Made by a program: the position numbers and the translations under genes. A stretch of DNA of 64,000 bases, taken from Styela clava (lineage: Eukaryota; Chordata; Ascidiacea; Stolidobranchia; Styelidae). Under the pieces are notes generated by a model, which searched no databases, had not been told where the DNA came from, and was given only the letters and a program-made list of their open reading frames with translations. Shown here one piece after another: positions 63,178-64,000 of this stretch; position 1 is the first letter of the stretch, and every line of letters starts with the position of its first letter. The stretch spans positions 4,278,001 through 4,342,000 of the forward strand of contig NC_135250.1 in the NCBI RefSeq assembly GCF_964204865.1, given 5' to 3'.

Positions 63178-64000
63178 TTTGAGTAATTTCAAAACAGAAC
63201 AGTAAGTAATATTACTAAAAATATAACAGAATAGAATAAATCATTAATTACTTTGTATTATAAATCAAATGGTAGATGCGTTGCAGAGTTGCTAGCGAAG
63301 AAGAATGCCATGCAGGCTTGTCGACTCAAATTTTACTGACACCGCCCAAAGCCTGAATCTAAATCATTCAATATTTTTGTCGTCGCTTCATACATTAGCG
63401 ATTGCTTTGAACTTTTCCATCCGTTCGCGTTTAAGTCAATGAGTTTAAGTGTCTTCTGTGATTTTCGAAAATGTTGAAATTATTCATATTATTTAGCTGG
63501 ATATGGCATTCTTTCTCACGATTTTAGATTCTTTCATTTTTCTATGCAAATAGGATTCAATGACAATATGTTATTATTGTTTTTTGAATAATTGCAAACA
63601 TCATTTTTAGTTGAAGTGTCTCGAAAACAGAGCCGTACTTCTAAATTTCCCTAAGTCAAAATATCTTACTTATAAAAACGAAGAAGTTGATTTTTTTAAA
63701 TGAACCTAAAATAAAATTCAAACGAGTTGTGAGTCCTCGATTCATTTTTTTGAGACTGATTGTTTATGAAATTTACTAAACTTGACTTCGGATTTGGAAT
63801 TTTAAAATTTTCTGAAACTCGGAACATACTCAAGACTTATTTTTAATGAAATCTCCTTATGATTATGACTCGATTTGACTTAGAGCTCACAATCAGTGAC
63901 TGGACTTGACCTGTGACTTCCTTTTCCTAAACTCGTAATTGACCCGAGACTGACTGTTCATGAAATTCATGGTACTCCCGAAGTATGTGAACCAAGATGA
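63178..64000 (-). other. 5' flank of A9, cut by the window end
   Basis: The ATG-proximal block with TTTTTAGTAATATTACTTACT is conserved with other A genes. Further out, GAGACTGATTGTTTATGAAATTTAC matches the A5 and A7 flanks. At 63971-64000 the left arm of a ~235-bp palindromic MITE begins (GGTACTCCCGAAGTATGTGA). No gene. Confidence 0.5.

Overview
This is AT-rich, intron-rich animal DNA, not prokaryotic. Genes are split into short exons with GT-AG introns, the spacers are crowded with hAT-type miniature elements, palindromic repeats and a tRNA-derived SINE, and no operons or ribosome-binding sites are visible. The style suggests an invertebrate, perhaps a tunicate, but the lineage cannot be proved from this window.

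The main content is a tandem cluster of small secreted genes for Ly6/uPAR-like three-finger proteins. Each has four exons joined in phase 1: a 49-nt signal-peptide exon, two exons carrying a ten-cysteine domain, and a last exon with the C-terminal Cys-Asn, a Thr/Ser-rich stalk and a GPI-anchor-type hydrophobic tail. Two subfamilies occur. Type A begins MK(I/L)(F/L)L: A1 (783-2622, +), A2 (6211-7816, +), A5 (30762-32469, -), A7 (41576-44948, -), A9 (59589-63177, -). Type B begins MN(S/L): B3 (23578-25441, +), B4 relic (26650, +), Bx relic (28636, -), B6 (36516-38278, -), B8 (55484-57126, -). On the minus strand they alternate A9-B8-A7-B6-A5-Bx, so the duplication unit is an A gene followed by a B gene. 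Several copies are damaged: B6 has an in-frame TGA, B3 a broken splice donor, B4 and Bx are fragments, and A9 has lost its normal stop.

Between the plus-strand members lies a complete nine-exon carboxylesterase gene on the minus strand (9664-19065, 551 residues predicted). A decayed piece of an esterase exon lies at 3.85 kb between A1 and A2. At 51.2-52.2 kb a two-exon, cysteine-rich, probably secreted reading frame of unknown family lies on the plus strand.

The rest is repeats: a ~180-bp tandem array at 19.8-20.5 kb whose units end in ATG directly joined to a splice-donor consensus, a 2.05-kb palindromic transposon at 46.6-48.6 kb with a nested hAT-like element, many copies of a palindromic 'CTCCCGAAGTATGTG' family, and long shared flanks around the Ly6-like genes. 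The A-gene upstream flanks carry remains of a hAT transposase.
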